Shown in pieces: positions 62,553-64,000 of a stretch of DNA of 64,000 nucleotides; within the stretch, counting starts at the first letter, position 1, and every line of letters starts with the position of its first letter. Source of the stretch: Bacilli bacterium (GTDB lineage Bacteria > Bacillota_I > Bacilli_A > RF39 > UBA660); assembly GCA_900768345.1 (NCBI GenBank), contig CAAGCO010000020.1, positions 62,001-126,000 on the forward strand, in the 5' to 3' direction. The notes under the pieces are model-generated. The model worked only from the letters and a program-made list of their open reading frames with translations, ran no database searches and was not told where the DNA came from. Position numbers and translations under genes: made by a program.

Positions 62553-62582
62553 TTGACATATATTTTTATTTGATGCTATAAT
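62553..62582 (+). promoter_or_regulatory. Strong promoter of the pilin gene
   Basis: A consensus TTGACA (62553-62558) and extended TATAAT (62577-62582, preceded by TGC) are 18 bases apart, among the best promoters in the window. Confidence 0.88.
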
Positions 62583-62637
62583 TAAAACATAAGGATAGAG
62601 AAACTATCTCGATAAAGAAAGGATTGTGATTAGTAAA

Positions 62638-63102
62638 ATGAATAAGAAAGGATTTACATTAGTAGAGTTATTAGCAGTTATCGCTATCTTAGCTATCTTA
62701 GTAATTATCGCACTACCAAATGTATTATCTATGTACAATGAAGCTAGAAAAAATACATTTGTTACTGAAGTAAGAGATTACTATAAAGCAGGAGAACAAA
62801 ATTACTTATTAAACTCAGGAAAAGCTGTAGTTTATACTAGTTTAACAGGAGTTACTGGTTCTAAAACTATCGAAATGACTGGTAATAAAAATATGCAATA
62901 TTACATTACGTTCGATGCTAATGGAAAATGTACTAAATTATTAGCTACTAATGGTACATATAAGATTGAAGCAACTGCAACTGAAATCAATATTGAACAA
63001 TTAGGCGACACTTATAAAGCTATTGAAACATCAGACGAATTCGCTTTAGCTGTTGATACAAATGGTGCTAAAATTACTGGTACTGCAAAATCAACAAAAT
63101 AA
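62638..63102 (+). CDS. Type IV pilin-like major subunit
   Basis: The start at 62638 gives 'MNKKGFTLVELLAVIAILAI', a canonical prepilin with cleavage after Gly and Glu at +5; GTG 62626 is too near the AAAGGA site to be the start, though the spacing to 62638 is long. The 154-residue protein has a short beta-rich head without Cys pairs. The strong promoter and single-gene layout suit an abundant major pilin or ComGC-like pseudopilin. The assembly machinery is not in the window. Confidence 0.82.
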   Translation: MNKKGFTLVELLAVIAILAILVIIALPNVLSMYNEARKNTFVTEVRDYYKAGEQNYLLNSGKAVVYTSLTGVTGSKTIEMTGNKNMQYYITFDANGKCTKLLATNGTYKIEATATEINIEQLGDTYKAIETSDEFALAVDTNGAKITGTAKSTK

Positions 63103-63124
63103 GACTTATTAAAGTCTTTTTTTT
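63101..63124 (+). terminator. Terminator after the pilin gene
   Basis: AAGACTT pairs with AAGTCTT around ATTA and is followed by Ts. Confidence 0.88.
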
Positions 63125-63162
63125 ATGCCTAAAATATTATATAATTTTTAAAGGTGATAAAA

Positions 63163-64000
63163 ATGAATTTAATAATAGGAAGCCATGTAAGTTTTAATAA
63201 TAAAAAACAACTTTTAGGTAGTGTAGAAGAAGCTATAAGCTATAATGCAAATACATTTATGATCTACACTGGTGGAGCTCAAAGTACTATGAGAAGTGCT
63301 ATAAATGATGAATTAACATATGAAGGCTATAAGTTAATGTTAGAAAATAATATAAATGCAAAAAACGTAATAGTACATGCTCCATATATAGTTAATTTAG
63401 CTAATAGAAGTGATAAAAATAAATATGATTTTTATATAGATTTTTTTATAAAAGAACTTGATAGATGTAAAACCTTAGGATTAGATAAAATAGTATTACA
63501 TCCTGGAAGTGCTACTACTTGTACTAAAGAAGAAGCAATAGAAAATATCGTTCATGGTATTAATCTAGTATATAAAAGCACAACAAATACAATGATTCTT
63601 TTAGAATTTATGTCAGGAAAAGGTACTGAAGTAGGTACATCAATTGATGAATTAAAAGCAATAATTGATAAAATAGAAGATAAGAATAGAATAGGTGTAT
63701 GCCTAGACTCTTGCCATATGAATGATGCAGGAATAGATATATCTAAGATAGATGAATTTTTAGATGAATTTGATTCGAAAATTGGAATAGATAAAATAAA
63801 ATGCTTTCATATAAATGACAGTATGAATCCAATTGGAAGCCATAAAGATAGACATGCAAATATTGGATATGGAACAATAGGATTTAATAATTTATTAAAT
63901 GTAGTTTATAACAAAAGACTAGAAGGAATACCATTCATTTTAGAAACACCATATATTAATAGAAATCAAAGTGATGCATACGCACCATATAAAATGGAAA
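63163..64000 (+). CDS. nfo: Endonuclease IV, 5' part
   Basis: The gene starts at 63163 after an AAAGGTGAT site and runs off the window, with 279 codons visible. Zinc-site and family motifs are 'IGSHVSFNNKK', 'VHAPYIVN', 'LHPGSATT', 'LLEFMSGKG', 'CLDSCHMNDAG', 'HINDSMNP', 'HKDRHANIGYG' and 'ILETPY'. It cuts DNA at abasic sites, complementing Nth. Only a few C-terminal residues are missing. Confidence 0.96.
   Translation, partial: MNLIIGSHVSFNNKKQLLGSVEEAISYNANTFMIYTGGAQSTMRSAINDELTYEGYKLMLENNINAKNVIVHAPYIVNLANRSDKNKYDFYIDFFIKELDRCKTLGLDKIVLHPGSATTCTKEEAIENIVHGINLVYKSTTNTMILLEFMSGKGTEVGTSIDELKAIIDKIEDKNRIGVCLDSCHMNDAGIDISKIDEFLDEFDSKIGIDKIKCFHINDSMNPIGSHKDRHANIGYGTIGFNNLLNVVYNKRLEGIPFILETPYINRNQSDAYAPYKME

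Noticed and set aside
1..64000. Mollicutes-type genetic code (TGA as Trp), suggested by the AT-rich sequence
   Set aside because: TGA ends several genes cleanly (2308, 12065, 22440) and Trp codons are TGG, so the standard bacterial code applies.
1..64000. tRNA, rRNA or CRISPR
   Set aside because: I saw no tRNA T-loop/acceptor pairing pattern, no rRNA-like conserved stretches and no regularly spaced repeats. A tRNA scan would be more reliable.

Overview
The window is strongly AT-rich, uses TGA as an ordinary stop (for example the genes ending at 2308, 12065 and 22440), and has almost all genes on the + strand. It looks like one contiguous chromosome segment of a low-GC, Gram-positive, Bacilli-type bacterium, probably a gut lineage. 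The best placement evidence is gene order shared with Bacillus: radC / spoIVFA-spoIVFB-rplU-ysxB-rpmA, lon / spoVID-ysxE, cca / dnaD-nth / ponA-recU, rpsB-tsf, rpsU-yqeY, ylbJ / ylbL and ylbD-ylbE. Several of these are sporulation genes, and CotY/CotZ-like and YjcZ-like proteins are also present, so the lineage probably forms spores or did so recently. I found no rRNA, tRNA, CRISPR array or intact insertion sequence.

Layout: 1-4.5 kb holds the end of comEC followed by a small accessory block (a YhcG/DUF1016-type nuclease, a leucine-rich repeat-like protein, a transglutaminase-like protein, a decayed fragment). 4.5-8.8 kb holds a tyrosine recombinase, thymidine kinase and pyruvate phosphate dikinase. 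8.9-12.7 kb is the most unusual stretch: an S41-peptidase-like protein without a signal peptide, a putative mono-ADP-ribosyltransferase whose frame breaks at an A7 run, a gene fragment, a holin-like membrane protein and a translationally coupled M23 peptidase. 12.6-21.5 kb holds rnhC, the dTMP block tmk-thyA-folA, ftsW/rodA, an ABC-F ATPase behind an attenuator-like leader, rplS and lepB. 21.6-27.8 kb is accessory: a PARP/DarT-like HGT-motif protein, a P-loop kinase, a Nudix hydrolase, a repeat-containing membrane protein, two decayed genes, a DedA protein and a degenerate kinase-like protein.

27.8-46.4 kb is mostly conserved: rbgA, lon, spoVID-ysxE, a three-gene prepilin-like block, ylbJ/ylbL, radC, spoIVFA/B, L21-Prp-L27, cotY/Z-like, topA, hup, cca, dnaD and nth. 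46.4-64 kb continues with ponA-recU on the minus strand, two secreted proteins sharing a VirB2-like two-helix C-terminal module, rpsB (with an extra SAP/Rho_N-like tail) and tsf, rpsU-yqeY, a run from a DUF2207 protein through two PlsC-type acyltransferases flanking an acyl-AMP ligase to murG and divIB, then ylbD-ylbE, a strongly promoted type IV pilin-like gene, and the start of endonuclease IV.

As a system, housekeeping genes (cell wall, DNA repair, translation, sporulation) form the backbone. Accessory blocks at 1.4-4.3, 8.9-12.7 and 21.6-27.8 kb carry effector-like enzymes and decayed genes. The best candidate for an undescribed system is the 10.1-12.7 kb block, which could be a holin/endolysin-type release module for a cytoplasmic ADP-ribosyltransferase; this is an inference from gene content only. 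No database search was run, so all family names come from motifs and layout.
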